DNA from: Polyangiaceae bacterium
GTDB lineage: Bacteria > Myxococcota_A > Polyangia > Polyangiales > Polyangiaceae
Length of the DNA: 64,000 nucleotides
Assembly: GCA_013214025.1 (NCBI GenBank)
Contig: JABSRN010000007.1
Span: 150,393 to 214,392 of the forward strand
Direction of reading: 5' to 3'
The notes beneath the pieces were generated by a model. That model saw only the letters and a list, made by a program, of their open reading frames with translations. It was not told the DNA's origin and did not search any database. Shown here one piece after another: positions 1-8,921 of the stretch (position 1 is its first letter; the number at the start of each line of letters is the position of its first letter). Made by a program: the position numbers and the translations under genes.

Positions 1-1559
1 AGACCAATCGCTTCAAGATTCGCGTAGTCAAAGCCGGCAGCGGCCCCGCACAAACACGCCGCCAACGCTGGCCGTTCGGAACATTGGCCCCCTTTGGTGG
101 ACGGCCGGGAGCACGGGATCCCTTCGGTGGGCTTTCACCGCGCAGACGACTCGTCGCCGCTCCCGCCGAGTATCAAGTCGATAGCGCCGGAGATCCGATT
201 GCATTCCTTCAAAGTCGTGTGCGTCCAGCTCGCGTGGTGGTTGGCCAGCAGGTGAGCTTCGCCGTGTACGCCTACGGCTCGCGCGGACGGTTTCAAGAAA
301 GCGCGCCCAAGGAAGCGAGCCGCCCCGACTTTTTCGCATTCCCTATCCTTGATTACTCGGCGCGAGAGCCCCGCTACGAGATCGATATCGACGGGGCCCA
401 ATACGTGACCCAGCGAATTCGCGAAACCGCCCTGTTTCCACTTAAAACAGGGCGCCTCGAGATAGGGGCCATGAGCATGGCCTTCGCCGGACGAAACTAC
501 CGTCGCCCCACGACTCAGCAGATCGAGCGCAGCTCGGCGCCAATTAGTGTAGAAGTCATCGAGCCACCCGTTGACGGGCGTCCCGCGGGGTACCGCTTAG
601 GAGACGTGGGCCGATACAGCGTCACGGCGAAGGTGGCGCCCCAGCTTATTGAGCAGGGGGATGCGATACGTGTCCGCATCCAAATCAGCGGAACAGGGAA
701 CGTCCCTCGTTCGCTCCTCCTGCCGGAACAAGCGGGTATCATTTGGCCCAAACCCAACCTGAGCGAACAAATCGATATCAAGCAAGGCCAGGTACAGGGC
801 TCGCGCACACTAGAGTTCGTCGTCACGCCCCCTCGCTCCGGTGCGATCGATCTCGGGAGTGCGACGCTCCCCTTTTACGACCCAGGCAGGCGACGATATG
901 GGATCGCGAGTGTGTCCCTGGGCCGGATCCATGTCGCGCCCAGCAGCACCAGCACGCCGGTAGATCCGTCGGCCTCCGATAGCGCGGGTCCCGATCAGGC
1001 GGAGCCCAAGAATGGCGTCGATGCTCGAAGATCACTCGCGAAAATGACCGCTGTCCGAGCTGCGGTCAGCCCGACCCGAGAAGCTCGTCGCTACCTGAGC
1101 GAGCAGCTGTCGCTGTGGCTCGGTATCTGGCTACTGCCGGCACTCGTGCTCGTCCTGCGGAGGGGGCAACAAACGGCGACCAGGTGGCGGCAGTCCAGAA
1201 AAATAGGCGCCGGCGCCAAACCCCACGAGGCGCGTTCGGCTCTGGACCGCGCCCGCACCGCCGCTCGCGACGGGGAGACGGCCGCTGTGGCCAAAGCTAT
1301 CGAACGCGCGATCTACGCCAGCATAGAACACCTTTGCGGAGTGCGCGGGCGAGCGCTGTTGCTCGATGATCTCGCCGATGTGCTCCAGCACGAGGGCATG
1401 CAAGAGACGCTGGCCGTCGAATGCGCGCGCTGTCTTCGGGAGGCCGATGCGCTGCGCTATGGCGCCGGGGCGGCGAGCGCTGACGAGCTCGTCAGCGCGG
1501 CGGAACAGTGCGTCGGCACACTGCTCGACAGCAGCGCGCACTGGGGGCACGGCGGATGA
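1..1559 (+). CDS. BatD-like oxygen-tolerance protein (5' end outside window)
   Basis: The reading frame is open to the left edge, so the true start lies outside the window; about 518 residues are visible. Most of it is a beta-rich extracytoplasmic region with repeated Ig-like strand patterns, followed by one clear membrane segment around visible residues 365-386 (LWLGIWLLPALVLVL) and a charged helical cytoplasmic tail. This layout matches BatD, a membrane protein of the Bacteroides aerotolerance (Bat) operon thought to work with vWA proteins BatA/BatB at the envelope. The stop overlaps the next gene's ATG (ATGA), indicating translational coupling with a BatE-like partner. BatA/BatB and the MoxR ATPase would be expected to the left. 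The family call is inferred from architecture, not from a single signature motif. Confidence 0.7.
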   Translation, partial: TNRFKIRVVKAGSGPAQTRRQRWPFGTLAPFGGRPGARDPFGGLSPRRRLVAAPAEYQVDSAGDPIAFLQSRVRPARVVVGQQVSFAVYAYGSRGRFQESAPKEASRPDFFAFPILDYSAREPRYEIDIDGAQYVTQRIRETALFPLKTGRLEIGAMSMAFAGRNYRRPTTQQIERSSAPISVEVIEPPVDGRPAGYRLGDVGRYSVTAKVAPQLIEQGDAIRVRIQISGTGNVPRSLLLPEQAGIIWPKPNLSEQIDIKQGQVQGSRTLEFVVTPPRSGAIDLGSATLPFYDPGRRRYGIASVSLGRIHVAPSSTSTPVDPSASDSAGPDQAEPKNGVDARRSLAKMTAVRAAVSPTREARRYLSEQLSLWLGIWLLPALVLVLRRGQQTATRWRQSRKIGAGAKPHEARSALDRARTAARDGETAAVAKAIERAIYASIEHLCGVRGRALLLDDLADVLQHEGMQETLAVECARCLREADALRYGAGAASADELVSAAEQCVGTLLDSSAHWGHGG

Positions 1560-2431
1560 CTACGTGCTTTCGTCATCGCCAACTCCTCGCCATTCTGCTC
1601 AGCTGCGGGATCTTTCTCGCGTCGGGACTGTATGCTCACCTGGGCTCGGCCACAATAATGGCCCCCCCGGTTCACCAGACCGACGATGAGCTATTCCAAG
1701 CGGCCGCAAACGCTCTTGAAGAGTCCTCCCCCGAACTCGCGATCCGCAACCTAGAGCTACTGCTCGATCGCGGGAAGGTCGGCGTGAACGCCAGCTACAA
1801 CCTGGCGTCTGCCTATCTCCGGCGCGCCAGTACAGAGGGCGCACAACCCGGCGACTTGGGACGGGCGGTGGCAGCATTGGAGCAAGGGCATTTGCTCGAC
1901 CCCAGCGAGACAGAGATGCAACGACTCGCCGAACGAGCGCGCGTCACCATCCTAAGGGAGCGGAGCCAGCTGGGGCGCTCCCCGGTTCAGATCGAGCCCA
2001 GTCTCGGTCACGCGCTCACCTCACTGCTGGAAGAGAACAGCTGGGTGCACTTGGCCCTCGCCGGAGCCCTGGCGCTCACCTTCGGCTTGGTAGGAATGAT
2101 TTGGTCCCGCGCCAGTACAGCCCGATTGTCTGGAGCGATCGCCAGCGCGATGGGAGCGCTCTGTCTGATCGCCGGCACCGCAGGAGCGCTGAACGCGCGA
2201 GAATTTCGTCTCGGGACGGAGGTGGCTGTGGTCATCACAGTGGATGCGCGAGTCCTCGACGAACAAGGGCGTAGCAGCGATGTCGGGCAAGGCGCGCTGC
2301 GGCAATCGTCCATTCCGGAGGGGAGCCGTGTCTACATCCAAGAGCGAATCGGCAATTTGACGCGAGTGCTCTGGGGTAGCGACGAGACATGGCTTCACGC
2401 CAATGCGCTGAGAATACTCAAACGCCCTTGA
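1556..2431 (+). CDS. BatE-like TPR and SH3 membrane protein
   Basis: The start is the ATG at 1556 that overlaps the upstream stop; an upstream in-frame start at 1508 would lie inside the BatD-like gene. The 291-residue product has an N-terminal signal-anchor (residues about 8-28), a TPR-like helical region (about 40-140) with the pattern NASYNLASAYLRRA, two membrane segments (about 165-215) and a C-terminal SH3-like beta domain ending in WLHANALRIL. TPR plus SH3 is the BatE arrangement, and coupling to a BatD-like gene supports it. The role would be scaffolding of the Bat complex at the inner membrane, which is inference. Confidence 0.65.
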   Translation: MTTCFRHRQLLAILLSCGIFLASGLYAHLGSATIMAPPVHQTDDELFQAAANALEESSPELAIRNLELLLDRGKVGVNASYNLASAYLRRASTEGAQPGDLGRAVAALEQGHLLDPSETEMQRLAERARVTILRERSQLGRSPVQIEPSLGHALTSLLEENSWVHLALAGALALTFGLVGMIWSRASTARLSGAIASAMGALCLIAGTAGALNAREFRLGTEVAVVITVDARVLDEQGRSSDVGQGALRQSSIPEGSRVYIQERIGNLTRVLWGSDETWLHANALRILKRP

Positions 2432-2558
2432 AACTCAGGGATTTAGCTCACTCCCCGCGCCCCAGGTCGTGAGCGGCTCATGCCGCAGAGCGTCTCGCTA
2501 GCCCAGCGCGCTCGGGGCCCCCGAACTCGCGAATCCCTGAGCGTGGTAGCATTAGCAG

Positions 2559-3140
2559 GTGTGGGTACGACGCTCTGCCATTCGCCCCGTCCCTGAATAC
2601 GCACGTATCGGTCGCGCTGCGATCGAGTGCGTTCGCCAGCAAATGACCGAAGATGAGCAGAGCGCCCGCGATCAGTTGGATCTCGCCTTCGATCATTTTG
2701 AGCGCCACCAGCCACAGCTCGCAGCCCACATCGGAGAAACCCTCGGTCGGCCCCTAGACGAGACCGCCCTGGCCTTGGGTTATTTCCTGAGCTTGTCCGT
2801 GTGGCTCGTGTTTGAGCGAGCGCTACCCCAACGGCTCGATGCCGTGACAACCAGTGAACTCCAAAGCACCATCGAGTTGATCGCCCTGGACGAGGAACTA
2901 CGGCGCGCAGATCCGGCCGAAGCGATCGATACCGAGGACATCGTCGCCATGGAGCAACCGGAAGTTCTCGCTTTCGTGCATGAGCATGTCGACGCCACCC
3001 TAGAAGCCCACGCCGACGGGATCGATGTAGACGACGTACACGAGATCTATCATGTGATCCTCGTGCAGATCCTTGCGCTGTCCTACGCAGTCCGGCGGCC
3101 CAAGGGCTTTCCCATCGGCAAGAGCGAAATGCTCGCGTAG
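2559..3140 (+). CDS. hypothetical acidic helical protein
   Basis: A 193-residue acidic protein with no signal peptide and no motif I recognise. It is predominantly alpha-helical in character, with an aromatic/hydrophobic patch (YFLSLSVWLVFE) near the middle and an Asp/Glu-rich second half. The start is uncertain: GTG at 2559 gives 193 residues, ATG at 2643 (MTEDEQSARD) gives 165, and neither has a convincing Shine-Dalgarno sequence. It is separated by about 130 bases from the Bat-like pair and faces a TerB-like gene on the other strand. Amino-acid composition and lack of a better frame make it likely to be real. Confidence 0.6.
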   Translation: MWVRRSAIRPVPEYARIGRAAIECVRQQMTEDEQSARDQLDLAFDHFERHQPQLAAHIGETLGRPLDETALALGYFLSLSVWLVFERALPQRLDAVTTSELQSTIELIALDEELRRADPAEAIDTEDIVAMEQPEVLAFVHEHVDATLEAHADGIDVDDVHEIYHVILVQILALSYAVRRPKGFPIGKSEMLA

Positions 3141-3156
3141 CGATCGACGCTACCGC

Positions 3157-3192
3157 ATCGAGTGCTCAGGAAATCGAGTGCTCAGGAAATCG
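3157..3192. repeat. 16-bp tandem duplication at a gene end
   Basis: The 16-base unit ATCGAGTGCTCAGGAA occurs twice back to back (3157-3172, 3173-3188) with ATCG of a third copy. The second copy overlaps the 3' end and stop codon of the leftward TerB-like gene. One of several short intergenic tandem duplications in this window. Confidence 0.9.
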
Positions 3193-3661
3193 TTTCCGCC
3201 CGGCGCTTCGCGGCGGCAGCCAGTCGCTCGCCGATGATGAGTCGCACCTTCACCAGGTCGTAGCGATCTGGGCGGTCCCCCTCGTCCATCATCGCGACCT
3301 CTTGAGCGATGCTATCGGCATGAGCTCGCGGACGGGGTGGAAGCTTGAGCGCCTCGCCCAGCTGACCCAGCGCTTCTGATTCATCGCTCGTCACCTTGCC
3401 GTCGAGACGGGTCATCCACGCCGCCACCGAGTAGACAAACAATCGATCTTCCTTACTCAGAGCGCTCAGATCGATTGTTCCGATCTGTACCGGCTCCTTG
3501 CACGCGTTTTCGATGGCGGTGACTTCGTCGAATTCGAGCCCCTCTTCGAGAGCCGTACGAACGATAGCGTCAGCTTCATCGCGGTCGAGCGTGCCGTCAG
3601 CCCAGCCGATCGCCGCCAGTGCGATAAAAACGTCTTGCCCCAACTTGGTTTTTTCAGCCAT
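3182..3661 (-). CDS. TerB-like / DUF533-type helical protein
   Basis: A 159-residue soluble protein that looks like the TerB (tellurite-resistance B) fold: two helical repeats each with an acidic, potentially metal-binding turn (GWADGTLDRDEADAI and TRLDGKVTSDESEAL). TerB-like domains are widespread in stress and envelope proteins, and the molecular role of stand-alone versions is not established. The ATG start is the natural one. It is a single-gene unit convergent with the hypothetical gene at 2559. The tail of the coding sequence lies inside a 16-bp tandem duplication, so the last residues may differ among relatives. Confidence 0.75.
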   Translation of the reverse strand: MAEKTKLGQDVFIALAAIGWADGTLDRDEADAIVRTALEEGLEFDEVTAIENACKEPVQIGTIDLSALSKEDRLFVYSVAAWMTRLDGKVTSDESEALGQLGEALKLPPRPRAHADSIAQEVAMMDEGDRPDRYDLVKVRLIIGERLAAAAKRRAETIS

Positions 3662-3820
3662 CTCCGCGCCTTTGCTAAGCCCCGGTAATCGCGGGCTCGG
3701 AAGGGTCGGGTTCTATCACAAGCGAGCACGCGATCTGCCGCTGGATTTAAGCGGGCTGGCCCATCGCCGACGCATCAGACCTTGCCTCCACCAACAGCAT
3801 CGACCACCCTCGGAGACTCG

Positions 3821-4069
3821 ATGGCTGAAATATCCATGCTCTATTTCGCTGGTCTGCGCGACCTCTTGGGAATCGAGAGCGAGACGCTACAGATCCCCCA
3901 AGGCTCAAATATCGCTGCTCTTCAGGCCATATTGCTGAAGGCACACCCAACGCTAGAGGGGCATCTGGAGAGCGTGCGCTTCGCCAGAAACGAGGAATTC
4001 GCCACCAATGAGGACGTGCTCAGTCCGGGCGATACGGTCGCTTTGATTCCACCCGTGACGGGCGGATAG
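3821..4069 (+). CDS. moaD: MoaD/ThiS-family sulfur carrier protein
   Basis: An 82-residue ubiquitin-fold sulfur carrier. The diagnostic C-terminal Gly-Gly is present (IPPVTGG), the residue that is adenylated and thiocarboxylated to hand sulfur to molybdopterin synthase. The N-terminus (LYFAGLRDLLG) matches MoaD. I chose ATG 3821 because a GGAG Shine-Dalgarno lies 5 bases upstream, and a TTG start at 3782 would add an atypical extension. No other molybdenum-cofactor gene is next to it, so its partner MoaE must lie elsewhere; a related sulfur-carrier role cannot be excluded. Confidence 0.82.
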   Translation: MAEISMLYFAGLRDLLGIESETLQIPQGSNIAALQAILLKAHPTLEGHLESVRFARNEEFATNEDVLSPGDTVALIPPVTGG

Positions 4070-4130
4070 AAATGCTCCTGCGCCGCGATGGTCCAGAACC
4101 CAGCGGACGTCAGATGACAGCCCCAAGCAA

Positions 4131-4532
4131 TCAGGTCTTTCCGGTCAGGACTTTCCGGATCTTGCCGAGCAGCTCGTCGATCTTGAAGGGCTTCGTAATG
4201 TAGTGTCGAGCACCCGCTTGGATGCCCTGAATCACTTCTGTGGGGCGCCCGCGAGCGGTCAAAAAGATAATCGGAATAGACTTTAGGTCCGCCGCGTCTT
4301 TCATAGCGGCGGCAATCGCGAAACCGTCCATGCCCGGCAGGTTTACGTCCAGCAAGACAAGATCTGGGGATTGCTCGCGAACGGCAGTCAGCGCCTCGGT
4401 GCCGTTGTCACATAGCGAGACCTGGAATTGTGCCTGCAGGGCCCGTGACAGTAACTGTCGGATGGAAGGATCATCCTCCACCACCAAGACTCGCTTGGGG
4501 GCTCCTCCGGCCGAACTCGGTACGCCACTCAT
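4131..4532 (-). CDS. stand-alone response-regulator receiver protein
   Basis: A 133-residue protein made of one CheY-like receiver domain with no output domain. Visible features are the acidic pair (VVEDD), the phospho-acceptor Asp in LLDVNLPGMDG, the switch Thr in FLTARG and the conserved Lys in YITKPF. The start is placed at the ATG giving MSGVPSS; a longer start at 4589 would add 19 unrelated residues. No histidine kinase is adjacent, so it is probably an orphan single-domain regulator acting by phospho-relay or protein interaction. It is divergent from the RNase HII-like gene at 4712. Confidence 0.88.
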   Translation of the reverse strand: MSGVPSSAGGAPKRVLVVEDDPSIRQLLSRALQAQFQVSLCDNGTEALTAVREQSPDLVLLDVNLPGMDGFAIAAAMKDAADLKSIPIIFLTARGRPTEVIQGIQAGARHYITKPFKIDELLGKIRKVLTGKT

Positions 4533-4711
4533 CTGCCTTGGATTACCACGGATCCTCCGGCAATCGAACACCGACGAAAGTTCCGCCAAACGATGGGAAT
4601 CGCCCTAGTTTTCGTTCAGGCCACGAGGGCCGGCCCAGCGCCCGGTCGCCGCCGAAGTGGGGATATCGCGAGCGCACCATCAGTGCAGCCAACCGAGTAG
4701 GCTCCGCCCCG

Positions 4712-5734
4712 ATGGTGTTGCGAATCGGCACGGACGAAAATGGCCTCGGCTCACGGCTGGGGCCGATGATCGTGACCGCCGTTTCGGCCAACGCCACGAC
4801 ATCCGGCGAACGCCTGATGACCCGCAAGCTGCCCGCGCGACTTCGGCGGGATCTCGACGATTCGAAACGGCTCGTCAGCCACCACAACATCGCCCTAGGG
4901 GAAGCCTGGAGCCGTGCCCTGGTGGGGCCGCACGCCAAGAACCCGAGCGCGCTCTTTGATGCGCTCAGCTTCGAGGGCATCAAAGAGCTCACCACCCGCT
5001 GCCCCCGGCACATCAAGAAGCAGTGCTGGGGCGTACGGGCAACGACTTTTCAGGCAGATGACGAGCTGATGGAACGAATCGTCGGGCACGTCGATTACTT
5101 GAACAACCGAGGCGTCCAACTTCGACGCGCCACCAGTAGCGTCTTGTGTGCGAAACGACTGAACGACGAACGCGCGGACGGGGAGAACCGTTTCACTTCA
5201 GATCTTCACGCGATGGAGCGGATGATCATTTCAGTGCGCGAAGACAGCGATGAAGACGTCCTGGCCATCTGCGGCAAGGTGGGCGGCATCGGGGACTATT
5301 CCAAGTTCTTCGGCCCGCTGTCGGGCAGGCTCCATTCCGTTCTAAAACAGGAGCGGGCCGAGAGCATCTATCACTTCCCGGGACTCGGCGAGCTTCGCTT
5401 CCTGCGAGACGCCGACGCCGCGGATCCCCTGGTGATGCTCGCATCCCTGATCGGCAAATACGTCAGGGAGCTCCTAATGAGCCAGATTACGGGGTTTTAT
5501 CAAGCTCGCATCCCCAGCGCTCCCAACGCCAGCGGCTACCACGATCCGGTGACCGCCAAATTCGTCCAACTGACCAAAAAGCAGCGAACGGAACTACGCA
5601 TCAGCGATGAGTGTTTCGAGCGCTTCGGTCCGAAGAATCCGAGTCAAAAAGTGACGAAAGCGCCCCGGCGCGCTAGAAGCGCGGCGACCCGCCAGTCCGG
5701 CACATTGCCCGGCCTTGAGTCTCACCACAAATGA
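4712..5734 (+). CDS. RNase HII-like protein, divergent catalytic motif
   Basis: A 340-residue protein whose N-terminus (VLRIGTDENGLGSRLGP) resembles the first catalytic block of RNase HII, which normally reads DEAGRGPLAGP and carries the first Asp and Glu. Here the Asp and Glu are kept but the usual GRG Arg is replaced by Leu. The protein is far longer than RNase HII (about 200-230 residues). RNase HII cleaves the RNA strand of RNA-DNA hybrids; with this divergence the activity is uncertain. ATG 4712 is chosen because homology begins there and upstream sequence looks non-coding. Its stop overlaps the ATG of the MATE gene (ATGA), a puzzling coupling. Confidence 0.6.
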   Translation: MVLRIGTDENGLGSRLGPMIVTAVSANATTSGERLMTRKLPARLRRDLDDSKRLVSHHNIALGEAWSRALVGPHAKNPSALFDALSFEGIKELTTRCPRHIKKQCWGVRATTFQADDELMERIVGHVDYLNNRGVQLRRATSSVLCAKRLNDERADGENRFTSDLHAMERMIISVREDSDEDVLAICGKVGGIGDYSKFFGPLSGRLHSVLKQERAESIYHFPGLGELRFLRDADAADPLVMLASLIGKYVRELLMSQITGFYQARIPSAPNASGYHDPVTAKFVQLTKKQRTELRISDECFERFGPKNPSQKVTKAPRRARSAATRQSGTLPGLESHHK

Positions 5735-7194
5735 CCGACTCCTCCGTGAGCAGCGAAACCATCCCGCCCGAGAGTACCCAGCGAATCCTCAACGGGAACC
5801 TGGCTGTCGAGGTCGCGCGTTTTGGCTTTCCGCTGGCCCTCGGCATGGGTCTCCAGACCACCTTCAACCTGGTGGACTTGTACATCATCGGTCAGATCGA
5901 GGGCGAGCTCGGAACCGCTAGCGTCGGAGCCATCGGGATTTGCGACAACCTCGCGTCTCTCGGCACGATCATGAGCTACGGCCTGTCCATCGCCACTGGC
6001 GTAATCCTCAGCCGGAAGCAGGGGGAAGGCGATGACAGCGGTGTGCACCGCGTCGCCTGGCAATCCATTTTGATGCTGACGGCAATGGCCGCGGTGTGTG
6101 GATTGTTCGGCGTGCTGGGCGCCGAATTCTTCATGTACGACGTCATGGGCGCCAAGGGCCAAGTCGCCGCCCTCGGCACCGACTACCTGCGAGTGGTGAT
6201 GGGAGGCAGTGGTACGATGTTCCTGCTGCTACATCTGGTCACGCTCCAACGTGCCCTCGGCAGCAGCAAAACTCCCATCGCGATGTTGCTCATCGCCAAC
6301 GTCTTCAACTTCGTCTTAGCCGTGCTCATGGTGTACGGCCCTGGCGAAGCCCCCGAAATATTTTCTTGGGGACCGCCCATCGCCGAAGCCCTGGGCATTC
6401 CCAGAATGGAACTCGTCGGAGCCGCCTGGGCCACCGTGCTGGCTCGCGTGTTCGCCCTGGTCCCGACCCTCGTGGTTGTGATCTGGCGCTACGAGTTGTT
6501 CCGCAAAAAACACCGCTCGCCGATCAACCCGGGCATCATGAAACAGCTTTGGGAACTGGGCTGGCCCACCAGCACCCAACTCGTGGCACGTATCATCGCC
6601 ATGCTCGTGGTGCACTCCTTTGTGGCCCGAGCCTTCACCACCGAGACGGACCAATCCGCGTCCACGGCTCTGGGCGTGGTGCTGCGACTCGAAACCATGG
6701 CCCTGTTTGTTGGACTGGGCTGGGGCAGCGCCTCCCAAACCTATATGGGCCAAAACATGGGAGCCGGGCAGTTGGACCGCGCTAAAGCTAGCGGCTGGTA
6801 CGCCGCCGGTTACGACGCCGTCATGATGGCAGGGCTGGCGGTGATCTACGTCAGCTACGGCCCGCAGATCGTCAGTTTTTTCGAAGACGATCCCCGGGTG
6901 GTCGGTATCGCCGTCGAATATCTAAAGTGGGTCGCCCCGAGCTATGTCGGTCTAGGTGTCGGCATCGTGCTCGGGTCAGCCATTCAAGGCGCCGGTGCCA
7001 CCTTCTACAGCTTGGTGCTCGACGTCTCTGTGGTCTTGGCCTTCCAGTTACCGCTCTGCGCCCTCGTCGTGTTCGGCCTGGAGCTCGAGCAGTACCGGCT
7101 ATGGCAAGTCGTCGCGACGACTTACGTCTGCTCGGCGGTGGTCTACATCTTCAGCTACCGCCGCGGGACGTACCTGAAAACCCAGCTCGCGTAG
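5731..7194 (+). CDS. MATE-family multidrug/metabolite exporter
   Basis: A 487-residue integral membrane protein with about twelve hydrophobic segments in two pseudo-repeats. The first begins with GFPLALGMGLQTTFNLVDLYIIG, and the second with WPTSTQLVARIIAMLV; both resemble the MATE core. MATE proteins export drugs or metabolites in exchange for Na+ or H+. The ATG overlaps the stop of the RNase HII-like gene, so both are probably on one transcript. The downstream neighbour is convergent, with a short AGCCGG/CCGGCT stem in the gap but no U-tract. Confidence 0.9.
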   Translation: MTDSSVSSETIPPESTQRILNGNLAVEVARFGFPLALGMGLQTTFNLVDLYIIGQIEGELGTASVGAIGICDNLASLGTIMSYGLSIATGVILSRKQGEGDDSGVHRVAWQSILMLTAMAAVCGLFGVLGAEFFMYDVMGAKGQVAALGTDYLRVVMGGSGTMFLLLHLVTLQRALGSSKTPIAMLLIANVFNFVLAVLMVYGPGEAPEIFSWGPPIAEALGIPRMELVGAAWATVLARVFALVPTLVVVIWRYELFRKKHRSPINPGIMKQLWELGWPTSTQLVARIIAMLVVHSFVARAFTTETDQSASTALGVVLRLETMALFVGLGWGSASQTYMGQNMGAGQLDRAKASGWYAAGYDAVMMAGLAVIYVSYGPQIVSFFEDDPRVVGIAVEYLKWVAPSYVGLGVGIVLGSAIQGAGATFYSLVLDVSVVLAFQLPLCALVVFGLELEQYRLWQVVATTYVCSAVVYIFSYRRGTYLKTQLA

Positions 7195-7213
7195 CCCAGC
7201 CGGGGAACACCGG

Positions 7214-8866
7214 CTATCGACCGTGTCCCGGACCCAAGATGTGGGGCCACGCCTGCCGAACTTTCCAGTCACGGCCGACGTGGGGCTCGTGATGACACTT
7301 CGAGCACAGGCTCTGAGGAGGCCGAACCGGCTCCTGGGAATCCGGCTCGGCAGCATGCCGGCTGAGAGGCCCGTGACAAACCTCGCACTGCACGTCCTTT
7401 AGCTGGTCCACAAAGGTCACCGTGGAGCCTCCTGGCTTTTCGTAGCCCGTGACGTGGCAGCTCACGCAATCGAGATTGAACTGCTTGTGGTCACGGGAGA
7501 GCGTCTCGTAGGCGCGGGCGTGGGACGTCGTCTTCCAAAAAGTGACGGCTTCTTCGTGGCATTGATTGCAGGCCGAGATACCCGCGTAGGAACTGTGTCC
7601 ATCAGCGACCGGCTCTGGCTTTCTATCGGCGAAGGCCTCGCGGTTATGATTGTTCACGCGTTGGTAGTAATCGCTCATGCGTGCAGCGACAGCCTTGTCC
7701 ATTCCGGAGGATTCCCGCACCATCGCCAGCTCGTAGCGAAAAAAACTGCCACTCTTAGGGGCGACCGGTGACGCCATCTTTCCCAGCTGCGTTTTGAGCT
7801 GCGCCAGCTCGAGTTCCCTAGCCGCCAGATCGTTGCCAGTCACCGCTCCGTTGGACTTCCATCGGGCGATACGCTTTTCCAAGATTGATTGACGACGTTC
7901 GATGCTCTGTTTCTGTTCGGCTTGGTCCAGACCCGCCGCGTCTTGGAAGGTCATTTTGCCATCGCGGACGAACAGGTCCAACACGCTCAGGGCTTGCAAA
8001 TGGTTCGGCGGCTGTACCACCACTGTATTGCCCACTCGAACCGCCGGTAAGGGCGCGTCATTGGCCTCGCCGCGATCCAACTGCTTACCCAGTACAAACA
8101 CATGAAATCCGGGAACGCTTTCTACAAGACGTAGCGCTTCGCCGCGCTTCATCGCGAGCAGGGCGATGAGCACCTTGGCGCCCCCCGCCTTCAGGGCCTT
8201 TCGAGCTTGCACCAAGGCGGCCTTCGGATCCGACGAGCTCACCCCCTCGGGCAGATCCGTCTCGCCCAATGCGCTGATCCCGGTGAGACCCACGCGCAAA
8301 CCACCCCGATCGATGATTTGCGTCGACTGGATGCCGGGGCCCGTGAGGTTGGCGGCAAGCAGTGCGGCCCGACTGCTCTGCTGCAGCGAAGCTAATGTTG
8401 ATAGCCCCCCCGCAAAATCGTTCACCCCGGGCGCCCAGGCGACCAAGTCTAGATCGGCGAAGGAATCGGCGATCGACTGCGCCTTCCAAACATCCTGTTG
8501 GCGCCGCGCAGCTTCGAGCTTCGGATCACGGAAAAACATCGGACCTGCGGCAAGCATGAGCGAACTCTCCGCGCCCTTCTCACTTTGCCGAAGCAGTGCG
8601 GCGGCATGGTCGAGCCCACCCAGCATGTCTTTTACGCAGCCGCAGGGTTCCATCGCACCGGCCAAGCTCGACACCACATGGATACGCAAGGTGGGCTTCA
8701 CGTCTGCTGTCGCAGGAGCGCTCGGAGCGGAAGTCTTCTGGCAACCGACCACCGCAATTCCGTTCGCCCCGATACCGAACATCAAGCTGCCCGCAAGCCA
8801 CAGCGTCCTGGGAAGCCGCGTCCCGGAAGCCGACCCAAAACCAAAATCCAAAAAAGACCGCGACAT
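7214..8866 (-). CDS. metallophosphatase-like tetraheme cytochrome c554-type lipoprotein
   Basis: A 550-residue exported lipoprotein: the leader ends in the lipobox VVGC at about residue 42. The N-terminal half resembles the 5'-nucleotidase/SoxB-like metallophosphatase fold, with the PCGC..GG motif (EPCGCVKDMLGG) and a helical linker around 310-370. The C-terminal part has four heme c sites: CNQCH, CVSCH, CEVCH and CSKCH, in the cytochrome c554 style. The role is probably periplasmic electron transfer. The nucleotidase half lacks an obvious complete metal set and may be structural. It is convergent with the MATE gene and lies downstream of the MCE gene on the same strand. Confidence 0.8.
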   Translation of the reverse strand: MSRSFLDFGFGSASGTRLPRTLWLAGSLMFGIGANGIAVVGCQKTSAPSAPATADVKPTLRIHVVSSLAGAMEPCGCVKDMLGGLDHAAALLRQSEKGAESSLMLAAGPMFFRDPKLEAARRQQDVWKAQSIADSFADLDLVAWAPGVNDFAGGLSTLASLQQSSRAALLAANLTGPGIQSTQIIDRGGLRVGLTGISALGETDLPEGVSSSDPKAALVQARKALKAGGAKVLIALLAMKRGEALRLVESVPGFHVFVLGKQLDRGEANDAPLPAVRVGNTVVVQPPNHLQALSVLDLFVRDGKMTFQDAAGLDQAEQKQSIERRQSILEKRIARWKSNGAVTGNDLAARELELAQLKTQLGKMASPVAPKSGSFFRYELAMVRESSGMDKAVAARMSDYYQRVNNHNREAFADRKPEPVADGHSSYAGISACNQCHEEAVTFWKTTSHARAYETLSRDHKQFNLDCVSCHVTGYEKPGGSTVTFVDQLKDVQCEVCHGPLSRHAAEPDSQEPVRPPQSLCSKCHHEPHVGRDWKVRQAWPHILGPGHGR

Positions 8867-8921
8867 TTCAGGCTCTTCTCTTAGCCTGAATGCTGCGCGA
8901 TGGCATCGGAAACGACAAATC

